NCBI GenBank assembly: GCA_015698045.1 | Contig: BLAL01000044.1 | Location: forward strand, 1,270,501 to 1,334,500 | DNA length: 64,000 nucleotides | Source: Rhizophagus clarus | Taxonomy: Eukaryota; Glomeromycota; Glomeromycetes; Glomerales; Glomeraceae | Reading direction: 5' to 3' | Part shown: positions 1-12,282 of the stretch, piece after piece | How positions within the stretch are numbered: the first letter of the stretch is position 1 | How the letters are laid out: every line of letters begins with the position of its first letter | Made by a program: the position numbers and the translations under genes | The notes under the pieces: model-generated | Databases searched by the model: none | Told to the model about the DNA's origin: nothing | What the model saw: only the letters and a program-made list of their open reading frames with translations

Positions 1-813
1 GAAAAAGAAAAAGAAAGAAAGAAAATTTTCTTTAAAAAAAAAAAAGAATTTTTCTTTCTCCATTTTTTTTTTTTTTTCTTTGTTGAAAAAAAAACAAATT
101 TGAAACTAAATTATTCGTTTTACCATCTATAAAAGGGAATCTTAATCGTTACTTCGTTTCAAAAAGAAAGATTTATCCAATTATGGTTATCCATTATTGT
201 AGATTATTACTCTAGTGAGACAGAATTTTGAATGGATTCACTGAAATGGTATTCTAAACTTTACTTTTATAATCCTTAAACGTTGTCTGTCAAGATTATG
301 ATTCCTTGAGGATTATTCGACAACGCTATATTTACTCATATGACCTTGATATAGAAGTACAGTGTAACTTTCAATTAAATACATCTTTTTTTTTTTAAAA
401 AAAAAAAAAAAAATTTTTTTTGTTGTACTAAAATCCTAAACTTTAAATTAGTAGGGATTTTTTAACTGGTGCTTTTATGGGTTACCTAAAAACAATGAAA
501 TTTGTTATATTCTCGCGTAAAATTTTTCAACAATAATTTTCAATTTAATCAAGGTATTTCACAACATTCTCTCTTTTTATGGTTATTTCAATAAAAAAAA
601 AATTATTACAACATTAATTACAAAAAATACAAATTTAGTAATATACATTTTATTTATAAATTTCATCCAATTTTATAAGAACAGGTTTATTACCATATCT
701 TTACTATTTCCTAAAAAAATATATATATATATATATGTATGCTCTATATATATATATATATATATATATCATCTGCCCCTTATTATTTTTTAAGAAAAAT
801 AAATAAGTAAACA
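1..813. other. Non-coding leader region
   Basis: I see no gene here. The sequence is A/T homopolymer tracts with a short (TA)n microsatellite at about 719-770, just upstream of the first coding exon at 814. It probably holds the promoter and 5' UTR of the pseudokinase-ankyrin gene, but I recognise no specific element. Confidence 0.5.
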
Positions 814-2354
814 ATGGTGGAAAGTGGGAAGTGGATCGATGATGTAGTCAAATCGCATTACATCAGCTTAATTCCCTTTGAGGAATTTTATCTTGAGAGT
901 GATGATAATAAAATTGGTTTTTGGAAAGAAACTGGAAAAAATGTTTTGTTTAAAATATTTAAAGACAATGTAACCATTAATGATAAGATGGAAAAATCCT
1001 TCCTTCGTGAGGTAAGTATTAAGATGATTAAAGATGATTGATTATTGGTTCCTTCGCATACATAATTGAATATAAAAATATATATATGTATATATATTTT
1101 TATATTTATTTTATTTTATTTATTTATTTATTTATTTATTTTTTTCAGTTAAAATTACATTTACGAAGGGATTTTAACGAACGAATAATTCAGATATTTG
1201 GATTATCTCAAAGTAATTATTATATCTTTTCAAATATAAAATTATTTCTTATATATATTTATATATTTTATATATATAATCGAAAAAAAAAACTTATCTT
1301 GAAATAATATTTAGAGAATTTTTATCATCTTATTCGATAGATCCAACGACGAAATCTTTTTTTTTAGTGATACAATATGCAGATGGAGGAAATTTACAAA
1401 ATATTTTAAAAAATACAAAATTATCTTGGATCGATAAACTTAATTTAGCTCATCAAATTTCTGATGGTTTAAATTTTCTTCATTCAAATGGAATGATACA
1501 TGGAAATCTGGTAATACATTAAAAACTTTGATTATTTTTCGATAAACTTATTGTTTTAATTTTTTTTTTTTTTCTTTTTTCTTTTTTCTTTTTTCTTTTT
1601 TTTTTTTTTCTTTTGCTGCGCATAACATTACAGTATCCCTGGAATGTACTGTTTCACCAAAATCGTGCAAAATTAACAAATTTCGGTATATTAGGACACT
1701 TAGTGATAAACACTTCTCAAAACTCTTCTTCTGACGATGATTTCTCGATTAAAAATATACCCTATATTGAACCACAAATTTTATTTGATGGAACTTATCA
1801 AAAAGACGCGCGTTCTGATATTTATAGTTTCGGAATGATATTGTGGGAAATATCAAGTGGAAAATCTCCTTATACCAGTAACAATATAAACTTAAATAGA
1901 GATGATTTAATATCAAATATATTAAAAAATAAACGAGAAAAAATTATATCTGATACGCCAAAAAAATATAGCGATTTATATATTGAATGTTGGAATAATG
2001 ACCCTAATAAGAGGCCAACGATTAAAACAATATTAAATAAAATGAACCATTTGTTAAATGTTATGAAATCAGGTTTGTTATTTTTTTTTTTTTTTTCCTT
2101 ATTCAACGTGAAATTATAACGTATTTAAAATTTTCAATTTTTTTCAATGAATATTTTATTATCTTTATTATAAGTAAGTATTTTGTGTAAAAAATTTTCC
2201 CCTACGTAATAAATTATTTCAATGTTTTTAACGTGTATTGTATATATATAGATCTTGAATCATCCGGACGAATTTCAGAACAAGGTAAAATAATAATATT
2301 ACGATTTATCTTGGATGATGAAATTCAATCTGTACGACTCTCTTTTAATTTTAG

Positions 2355-2389
<35 letters not shown>

Positions 2390-5037
2390 AATTAGATAAA
2401 GAACTTCAAGAATTGGAAATCGATGCATTGACAGCAGAATTATGGCTAGGTATAATAATATTATTTCAATTCGTTCATGATATTTATTTACAATGTTATT
2501 GTTATACTTTAGAGAAGAAAGATATTATCATTCCGGTAGAAATTACAACAAAAGGTATTTATTTTATAATTAAAAATTATCTTAATGGTTGTGGCTAATT
2601 AAACTCACTTTAAAAAGATGATAATAAAGAAACAGCATCAGAAAGTCCAATTGAAAGTAAGTATTGATAAAACTAATCAATTTATTTCCGTGTTATTATT
2701 GTTTTAACGTTTACAAAACTTTCATCAAAAGTAGAGAAAGAAGAAAAAGTGGAAAAAGAAGAAAAGGAAAGAGAAGAGAAAGAAGAGGATAGGATTAGAG
2801 AAGTAAAATTAATAACAAATGAGGTAACGAAACAAATTAGCTTTCTTTCGTTTATTTTAAAATCTCGTTTTTTAAAATAATGTATATTTATTTTGTAGCC
2901 AGAATTAAGTAAAAAATCAAGTCTGAAAAAGAAATCATGGACAAAAGCAAAAAATAAAGCAAAAAATTTTATCAAAAGATTATCTGGTTCTAGTAATGCT
3001 AATACAAGCAATATTAAAGTAAGCAAGTTTATGAAAAATAAATCGATATTTTTAATGATGATAATTGTCTTATTCTTTCATTTGTTCTCCCTAGAAATCT
3101 TTTACAAAGAGCATGAGCTTTGATAGTAAAGGTACGTATAATATTTAGGGATTAATATTTTAATATGAATAATTGACGATTTTTTTTTTTATTTTAAAGA
3201 GGTTGTAGATAAAGGGGAACGACTAGAGACCGGTTGGACATTAGTATCTTCAGGTAAATCAGCAATAATTTGTTTTGTTAAAATTCATTCATTCAATTTA
3301 AATTTATGCAATAATAATTTCTATTATCAGATATAAAAGAACCGGAAAGTCCAATAATAACAAGATCTGATAGCTCGACTAATAAAGGTTTAAATTTTAT
3401 TGATATATAATATTTTGATTTTTTTTTTTTTTATAAACTAAAAATATTTATGACATCTTGTAGGATTATTTAGTTTTAGTAATCTTACGGGAAGAAGTGC
3501 TTCAGAAAGTTCTATAAGTAAATCAATACTGGTAACACAACCGGATAAATGTAATTATTTTTAACAAACCCTTTTTTTTTTTTTTTTTGAGATACTATAT
3601 GTTGAAGATATTGAAGACTTACTAATATTATAATGATATAGTTCCATATAGTGAATATTGTAAGGTATTATTCGCAACAAATAATTGGACAATTAATTCA
3701 GCACCATGTTATGCAGCTTATCATGCGAGACAAGGCGATATAGATGGATTAAAATGGCATGTACATGTGCAAAAAGAAGGATTAAATGAAATTCAACAAG
3801 TAACAGGTCCAAGAAATAGGTATTTAATTATGTAATTTGTATTCTTGTTCTTCAAATTAAATGTATACACCAGTAATTTTTAATATGTGTAAATAACAAT
3901 AGTTATAGGAGACCATTAGAACCATTAATGATAGAGGCAGCACAACACTGTTCAGGAGAAAGGATAATTCAAACACTTACATTATTACAATCAATGGGGG
4001 CGACGTGTGATTGTACAAATTCATATACAGGAGGATCACCGATAAATTATTTAGGAGAGAACAAATCATTATTTTTATCAGAAACAAATTCACAAAATTT
4101 TAAAGATGCATTAACATATTTAATATCAAATGGATGTTTAATTAATTCAAAAAGACAGAATGGGGATACATTATTAATTACATTATTATTTAAATGGTAT
4201 AAAGAATTAACACCTAATGTAATTAAATTTTGTTTAGATAATGGAGCGAATCCTGATTTAAGTAATGAAATTGGTGGAAGTCCTTTAGGTTATACTTTAA
4301 CTCAAATTAGATTTAATTATCATGGTGGACCATTTGAAAAAATTTATAAAATATTAAAATTATTGGTAAAATATGGTGCTGATGTTAATAAACAAATCAC
4401 TATACCCGGTAAAAAGTTACCTAATTTATTATTTGTATGTGTTGATATGGGATTAAATATGAAGGAAGAATGGATTAAAAAATTAATTAAAAGATTAATT
4501 AAATGGGGTGTTGATATGAATGCTAGAATAGGAGAAGAAGATAAAAAATTCAATAATAATAATAATTATTATACTTATGAAGAAGATGAAGATGATGATA
4601 TTATAAGACCTGCTGGTCCAAGTAAAAGTGAGACGACAACATTAAAAGTAAAATTTAATTTAACTGAAGAACAAAAAGATAAAGATTTATCAACAAAAAT
4701 TGAATCATTAAACGTTTTAGGTTACGCGGCTAAATTATCACAATTAAATACTATAAAAATTTTATTAGATAGAATTTATTCTATAAGTTCACCTGAAAGT
4801 ATTAAAGAAGCTTTAAATGTTACTAGTAAAGAAGAAGTAGAACAAAAAAAATATTTAAAAAGTTGGTTAAATGAAAGTGGTAAAGAAAAAAGGGAAAAAG
4901 TTAAAGTTAAATTGGAAAGGAGAGAAATAAAGAGAAGAGAAAAATTAAAGAAAAAGGTGAAAAAAGGAAAACAAACCGACAATTATGATGATGAGGACGA
5001 TGATGACGATGATGATGATGATGATGATGATGAATAA
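814..5037 (+). CDS. Pseudokinase-ankyrin repeat protein, 16 exons
   Basis: Exons (all GT-AG): 814-1011, 1149-1212, 1317-1510, 1634-2072, 2252-2284, 2396-2449, 2513-2554, 2618-2656, 2732-2823, 2899-3018, 3095-3131, 3200-3253, 3331-3387, 3464-3550, 3642-3819, 3909-5037. Phases agree at every join and the total is 2817 nt (938 aa). Residues 1 to about 220 are a TKL-like kinase fold as expanded in Rhizophagus. The key residues are lost: no glycine loop near residues 30-40, HRD is HGN (149-151) and DFG is NFG (168-170). The ATP-site lysine (about K47) and the C-lobe APE/DxxSFG-like region (IYSFGMILWE) remain. A charged Lys/Glu linker built from tiny exons follows, then an ankyrin-like region (exons 15-16), a basic coiled-coil-like stretch and a poly-Asp tail. 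Likely a signalling scaffold rather than an enzyme. The exon 2-3 join (acceptor TTTAGAG) is the weakest. The locus could also be transcribed as two genes. Confidence 0.75.
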
Positions 5038-5642
5038 ATTGGTGATGGTGCGAAAAATAATATAGGGGAAGAATAATATGGATGAAGAATTATATGATGT
5101 AGAATAATATTATGACGAAGAATTGTATGGTAGGGAATAGTAATAACGAGGAATTAATTATATGGAGAAAAATAATACGACGAGGAATTATGTGACAAAG
5201 AATAATATGGCGAGGAATTATGTGACGGGGAATGACAGTGAGGAATTATGTGACGAGGAATTATATTATATTATATGGCGAAGAAAAGAATAAAACCAAA
5301 TCGAAAAAAAAAATATTTTTTTAATCATTTATATTTTATTAATTACATATATATATATATAGATCAAATATTATAAAAAAAATAATGTATTTTTAACATA
5401 TTATATAGAGACGAATATTTCATGTAATAATAATTCGTATTTATTTCAAATATACATTAATCTCAAATATCTTTATAAGCTTTATAATAAATATCTAAAA
5501 TATCAGAATAGAGAGAATTTATTTGTAAGGTCAAAAAAAAAAAAAAATTCCTTTTTTTTTTCAACATTAGAGAAAAACTATCTTAATTTTTATACTTTAA
5601 TTACGAACAAATAAATTCTAAAAAAGAAGTAAAATTATAAAA
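5038..5642. repeat. Degenerate GAGGAATTAT minisatellite in 3' flank
   Basis: Between 5060 and 5290 a short unit close to GACGAGGAATTATGTGA recurs irregularly (for example around 5150, 5185, 5215 and 5245). It is purine-rich and reads like a decayed acidic repeat (Asp-Glu-Glu-Leu-Tyr) now full of stop codons. The rest of the interval is AT-rich and probably contains the converging 3' UTRs of the flanking genes. Confidence 0.45.
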
Positions 5643-7119
5643 TTATTTCTTAATGACTTGAAAAACTTCATAATCCTCAATTGAGAAAGTATTCTCGGTA
5701 GTCCTGATATGTGTTTTATAATCATCCATTTTACAATAACATTTACCACTATATTTAAAATTTTGACCTGATATAATCAAATCGCTTAACCCAAACGACG
5801 GTCCATAATTAATTCCATAGTTTAATGCTCTTTCGTTATATTCCACAGGACTCACATTTATCCCATAACTAGTACTTTTTAGAGAAAATATAAAACTCTT
5901 AGAATTTCCGTAACCATTCTTAGATTTCCATTCCCCTGAATTATAACCACCTAATATTTCATCTTTCCCTTTGACTTTGATAATTGTGACTGTATTAGGT
6001 TTATTATCACATAAATCATGAAAAACTTTAGGTGTGAAGCCATGTCTACTTCCTCTCAACAATAATTTTAATTTAAGGTCATAAGAACTCCTGTAATCAT
6101 AATCTCTATAAGACAACTCATTATTAATTATTTTTGATAATTGATTAAGAATTTGAGACACTGTATGAGAATCTTTAATGATCTCAGATTCTTTTATGTC
6201 AGCTTGTCTAGGAGAATATAAATTTTCAGTACCTGGAACTAAATAATATTTTAATAAATTGTCATCTAGTTCGGGATCAAAACGAACTATGTACCGATGA
6301 GCTCTTTCATAGAATTGTTGAGAAGTTAACAATGAAAATCTAACCAATGGTAAACAATTCTTCAAAGTATTTTTAACTTCGTTGACTTCATCTTCTGACC
6401 ACGTTTTTGGATCTTCTGATAAATGACTGTGTCGATGAAGCCCCCATTTTAAAACATGATCCCAAACAACAGCCTCATCTAACAATAAATTATTTCGGTC
6501 GATAAGTAAAACTAACATTCTTTCGGAAATAGTATTAAAATCGGCAAGTTGAAACATTAGTTCAGGATGATTTCTAAAATAATTATTACAAAATTCTTGA
6601 AGTTTAATAAAATTGTGCTTGTTACTAATTTCAAGAGCGTATAATAAATGATTTTCTATCCAATTTGATTTTCTTTCAATTAAGAATTTTTGTAAGTTCT
6701 CAACTACGTCTTGACAACCTAGTTCATTAACTGATTCCAAAAGTTTAATAATTTCTTTAGTTTTAAGCTTTTCTAACCGAAGTTGTCTAGTATAAAAATA
6801 TCTAAGAGAAAATGAAAATTTTATTTATCTTTTAACAAAAAAAAAATATATATATATATATATATAGTAAACAATTTTTTATTTATAAATTCATTTACCC
6901 ATATATAACTTCAAAGACCTTTGGTGAGATACCCGGCAACGCAATAGAATTATTTTCACTATCTTGGACAGATAATAATTTTTTAAAATAGGGAAACTGA
7001 TTTAATATTAATTTATGCGCAGGAAATATTTGGACATCGGGAGATTCTCCAACTGTAATACCAATATCAGTATCTTCTTTTTGAAGTAGAGCGGGTACAT
7101 TTTGTTCTACTTCCATCAT
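5643..7119 (-). CDS. BTB-BACK-TLDc domain protein
   Basis: Two exons on the minus strand, 7119-6899 and 6801-5643. The split glycine codon joins in frame (VIYG then YFYTRQ), giving 459 aa. Residues 1 to about 110 are a BTB/POZ domain (DIGITVGE, FPAHKLILN, PGISPKVFEVIYGYFYT). A BACK domain follows (ALEISNKHNF to about residue 230). The C-terminal third is a TLDc domain with the GGYN, FIFSL and FGLSDLIISG signatures. BTB-BACK proteins often act as substrate adaptors of CUL3 ubiquitin ligases, and TLDc domains are linked to oxidative-stress resistance and V-ATPase regulation. This architecture is strongly expanded in Rhizophagus, so the specific role of this copy is unknown. The start is the first of two adjacent Met codons; no upstream in-frame Met was needed. 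Confidence 0.88.
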
Positions 7120-7856
7120 GAATCTTTTATTTGTGCTGTATGAGAAAAAATTCTAAGAGAGAACAAAAAACTTATTATTATCAACGACAATCATTTTATA
7201 TTAAACTACCGTGTAACCATTTTCGAAAATTTTAACCAGTTAAACAAAACCAAAACAAGTAAACTTCGGAAAAAATCTGGTATTCACATTTTCACAAAAT
7301 CAAATAGATAAATTTATAAAAGAATTTTTTTTTTTTTTTTTTTTTTTTATTATTAATACTTCGACATAAAAATTTCCGGTTTTATTCAGAAAAAAAAAAA
7401 AAATAATTTTTTTTCATAAAAAAATTTTTGGTTATTGTTCTTCGTAGTTACGGAGTTTTTCTTCATTAAACATTCCAAATTTATTTTTTAAAAACCTCCG
7501 TAGGGTTAATGACGTTATGAAAAAAGATAAAAATAACCGATAATCGGATTACTGTGAACTGATTGCCTGATTATTTTGCATATTTGTACACTATATGTAT
7601 TACAGCATTAAAATCATCAATTTTTTGATCCTGTTCATCCACGATTTTCTCTTTTATATAAGGTTGTACTATATCGAAGATGGTAAGAGGAAAATATTTT
7701 TTTAATTAAAATTTAGTAAAGTTAAACGATAACATTAAAAAAGTTTCGCTTTTTTAATATTTATTATCAAGACACAAACTGAATATTACTCTCATTATCG
7801 ATACAAACGCTGCTTAAAAGTTAATAATAACGGTAAAAAAATATTAATGATTTTTC
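7120..7856. other. Divergent intergenic region
   Basis: This separates the BTB-TLDc gene (-) from the F-box gene (+) and probably holds both promoters. Poly-T runs occur near 7325-7350 and poly-A/T near 7391-7420. A GTAAGA donor-like site at 7683 could end an unseen first exon of the F-box gene, but I found no in-frame ATG for it. Confidence 0.4.
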
Positions 7857-7902
7857 TTGAAAATTTTTGAAATTTATACGTTAATTCTCAATTTTATTGT
7901 AG

Positions 7903-9038
7903 GAACTTCAAATATTGATAAAATTCCAACAGAAATTTTACGAGAAATTTTTTCAATATTATATAATGATGGAATAAACACTGATCGAGCAGAAACTTGG
8001 GAAGATTTATATTCTTGTATATTCGTTAATAAGTATTGGAGTGCAAATGCTACACCAATATTATGGTCAAATATCATTCCATTACCTGGGACAATTACAA
8101 CATATATGGCTTTTTTTAAGGAAGAAGAACGTAAAGAATTAGAAAAATCAGGAATTCCATTTGATAATATTTGCGATATAGGATCTGCGACTTATTGTTA
8201 TCCTTCATTCTTAAAATCAATTAGTATGCATGAATTATCCGTTGCAATATTTTTATGGTGTCGTAATAATTGTCCTCAACCAATTACAAAACAATATAAC
8301 TTGTTATTAAGAGGAATACTTAATATTTTTGCCAACCTTTGTATTACACTTTATCAGCTTGATTTGGATAAAAGATCTTTATTGGATTGTTTACATCATG
8401 AATTATGGATTTTATTACAAGAACCAAATTATCGATCTTTTATATCACACGTCAAACAACTTTCTTTGGATATACGAAAACTTGTTAATGATGATTGTTT
8501 GGAATTATTGTGTCAAACCTGTCGAAGATTGGTTCGTATCAACTTTTTCTTTTATTACATGTAGTTTATATGTATCAATTTTTTTTTTTTTTTCCTTTCT
8601 CTTTTTTCTATTTAGAAAATCCTTAAAATTGATATGACAGTAGATGAAACATTTTGGCCTTCTGATAATAAATTAGCAGATATTATAAAATCTCAAAAAG
8701 GATTAAAAACTTTTTATTTGAGGAGAGGGAAAATTACTCCAAAAATAGTTTCTGCATTAGAGATACATGCTAAATCATTAAAAATGTTACATTTTCGTAG
8801 GGTTGATTTTGAGAAGTGTACATCATTACAATCAATATTTAATTATTCTAAACAACTGGAAGTATTGATTGTACGTGGATGTAAAAATTTAAGTGAAAGC
8901 GTTTGCGAAGAATTAATGAATACTGCCTCATTTCCTAAATTGGTTGAAGTTGATTTTGAAGATTCGAATTGTGAAGGATTGATGTCTTGGAGTACGATTA
9001 TTAAAAGACATGAGCATCAGAATATTCAAGTGGTTTGA
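7903..9038 (+). CDS. F-box/leucine-rich repeat-like protein, 5' end unresolved
   Basis: Two supported exons, about 7903-8531 and 8616-9038, join in phase 0 (CRRL then KILKID). The N-terminus (IPTEILREIFSIL, then a VNKYW and PILW pair) is the usual Rhizophagus F-box signature; such proteins recruit substrates to SCF ubiquitin ligases through Skp1. The second exon reads as leucine-rich-repeat-like segments (LKTFYLRRGKI, LKMLHFRRVDF, LEVLIVRGCKNL). The open frame extends back to about 7857 but contains no ATG. A TTGTAG acceptor just before GAACTTC suggests a short upstream first exon that I could not place. Alternatively the gene has lost its start. It belongs to a large family and its individual function is unknown. 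Confidence 0.72.
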
Positions 9039-12000
9039 ATTAAGTAAGTTCTACCTCTTTTTTCTTTACGAGAAAGATTTTTTATGAGCATATCATATTA
9101 TTTATTTTATATTATTTATTTTATATTATTTTGGTGATAATCATTTAACCAAAAACTAAATCCAAGGTTGTGGGTGATGGTTGGACATTCAAAGATTTAT
9201 TTTAATATTATTTAACAGAATTCACAGTAAGAAAATTTATCCAATTATTTACTTATAATATATAATACATAATGTATATACCTAATTAAGTAAAATTATT
9301 ACTAATTATAAATAAATAAATAATTATAATTTTGTTAATTATACAATGTATATATTTTTATCATAAGTTTTTTCGTGTTATTTTATAAATATTTTAAATA
9401 AGTAGGATATAGAGGCGAAAAAGAAGCAACTGGTAGATATGAACATATGTAAGAGTATTCTTTTTATTTATAACTCTTTTTTTTTCCTTGTCATTTTCTT
9501 ATTTCTATCATATTATCTTTTACTATAACTTAATTTGTACCCACTATAAGTTGTTCTTTACTAAAGTTACTATAAATTATTCTGCATCATCATCTTCAAA
9601 CTTGGATCATAACAATGATGAAAGTTGAGCAAGTCTTGTAATTGGTAAGTCTTCGGTAGTCAGTTGGTCATCTAATATCTGTCTTCGCATTGTTTTGTGA
9701 GACGTTTTCTGATATTCAAGACTTTTCCTATATGTAAAGGGTAGAATCTAAACTTGTAACAACACAACAAGAGTATCTTATTAACTAGAATTTAACCTCT
9801 GGATGAACTAGTAAGAAAAATTTGCCGTGAACGAAATAATCATTCATGATTTAAATTACTACAAAAATTATTAATTTGATGTAGACTATCGTAATTTGTG
9901 GATTGTGTCTTCGTAAAATATGTACTTATCTGGTAGTACTCAATTCGATGATATTAGGAACGTATTTATAATTGCTATTAATGCAATTTTGAACTAGTGT
10001 GGCTTCAATTGATCTGTTGGTAAAGCTATTGGGTCCTCTTATCGTGGACGAACATTCGCGGACAAAGATCGTGGGAAGTAACGATTTATTTTTTCCCCTT
10101 TCAAATCCTCTTCAAGATTATGGGAATATAAGTAGATTGTTTACAATTCACATTTGATAGCTTAATGGTATGTCGGCCTCTTATGATGAGCCTGCGATAT
10201 ACTTTAAGATCTAAAATTATTATGATGCTTAAATGCAATTTTGAACCAGATTTATTCGAATGAGTCCTCGTCAAAGATAGTCGCTCTTTAATTTTAAAAA
10301 AAGTATTATCTCGAACGGTTTGCGGGTAGAATGAATAGACACGTTAATATTTAAGTTAGTTATAATGTTCATCTTTATTAAATTATGAACTTTTCAATGT
10401 AAATCTATGTATTGAATGAACATCTAGTAATCAATAGAATTCTATAACTTAGTGCACATTATAGCGAATTTTATATGAATAGATTTTCACTTGAATGACC
10501 AATTTTTATAAGCTATATAAATCAACAATGGCTTCATTATAAACAGAAAAGTCCGTAAAGTCCAGTCCATAACAGTGAAGATCGATTGGTAAAGGATTGA
10601 TTTGCATCAATTGATTTTATCCCCATTTCGTAACTTAAAGGTTCTCCAATAAAAAATGTTTAGGATATATCTCATTAATTGTCAATAGTGTTGATAAGGA
10701 CATTGTTTATGACTTAAATTGAACCGTTATAAAGCACAATTTTCCCGTCGATAGAAAAGTCATCTTCGCCAATACATGCTATTCGCGTGATTTCACCATG
10801 TCTTTGATACGCTGTCTGCTAGCAACTATTTCAGAGTTTGCGTGCAATAATGCAACTCGGTGCTAAATTTTTCTTGAAGTGTCGTGCATCACACTTTTCT
10901 TCTAAATAAAGATATATGTTAATAATAATGGTAATTAGCAATACAATTATAAATTTAGACCAGTCAATAACAAAGATTTATTATAATTTCTTTTTCGCCT
11001 ACAAGTTTCACTATATGCTGATTATATCATACAAATGTTCTCGAACTTTGAATCAAATATAATAAATATCTTGCAAAAGCGAATGTTTAATTCGTGTCGT
11101 TCTATCATTTATCAACTTTGTTAAAAGGTCTGAAAGGTTTTAATAAGATAATCTTTATCCTTTCTTTATATTTATGATACAATATAAAAATTACAAATTT
11201 TTATTTAGATCGAAAAGAATTCTCAAAAAATAGTGAAGTTAATTTTTCTGATCAAGAAAATATTGACATTTTGCGTTTTAAATAATTATCTTTTAAAATG
11301 ATTCCATTCAACTTGCTTCATTATTATCATAATATTTTGTAAATTTTTAAGTGGCATTTATTTAACTACTGTTCATTATTTTCAAGAAATTGAAAAATAG
11401 GCATTGATTAACTTTTTTTGTAAAATTATTATCCATATTCTATTATCAAATTATGTCGGCACATAGTCACATAGTCACATAAAAGCGATTATTATACAAT
11501 AAATACCAAATATTAACTAGTTAACCTTAAAACACCATCCGAGTCACGACTTAGTTTGGCCGGAATTAAACTTTCGGATACAGGATTAAAGTATTCGTCG
11601 TCAATAATTCAAATAAAAAGAATTTTTTTTGCGAGTTAAGTTAGATAAAGAATAAATTCTTGTTTTTTTATAATGACTTGGAGAATTTTTATAACTGGTA
11701 TTAAATTCTGATCATCAATCTTCAGATCTTCTGTTTTAACTTTACATATTTCTTTTGACAAGCTTTAATTGTTGGAGTTCTCTAGCTCCGAGAAGAAAAT
11801 GTGTGAAAGGGATTAATGATTGTTTAGTACATGGGAAGAAGCATTTAGCTTCTCGGTAAAAGCAAAATGATTTTATTAATAAATGACACGGGCAAGAAAC
11901 AAATATAAATTATCAAAAAGTTACGCCAGGTCAACATCAGCGGGTCATATTCATTGAGACTTAACGTGAAATGACTTATAATGATCCATGTTCATTATTG

Positions 12001-12282
12001 ACGCCGTAAATAATTAATACAAATTTCCGATCATATGTTTGAATTTAATGTGAGAATCTAATGAACATAACGGGAAAAAAACTAATTAACATGATCAATC
12101 TTTTTGCTTTTTCCATGTTTTTCCATTTTCATTACAACTAATACATAATGACAATATAATCCAGTGGGATTTCAACTAATTGCATCTAATGCATAATATT
12201 TTAATATTGTTTATTCAATTGACAAAATGATAATATATAATGTATGAGATGAATAATATTTGTTATTAAATAAGAATATATC
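9039..12282. other. 3.2-kb gene-free intergenic region
   Basis: No convincing ORF or RNA gene. A 16-nt string, ATGCAATTTTGAACTAG-like, occurs at about 9981 and again at about 10233. Nearby are tRNA-A-box-like strings (about 10010 and 10158), but no matching B box or cloverleaf. A GGCCGGAATTAA motif lies near 11558. The stretch may contain diverged short interspersed repeats. Confidence 0.4.

Noticed and set aside
1870-2106. Minus-strand ORF of 78 codons
   Set aside because: Antisense to a pseudokinase exon that has a clear domain; hydrophobic content comes from A/T-rich reverse reading.
10150-10215. Possible tRNA gene with an A-box-like TAGCTTAATGGTA
   Set aside because: No B box, no paired acceptor stem, and the would-be anticodon stem does not pair cleanly.
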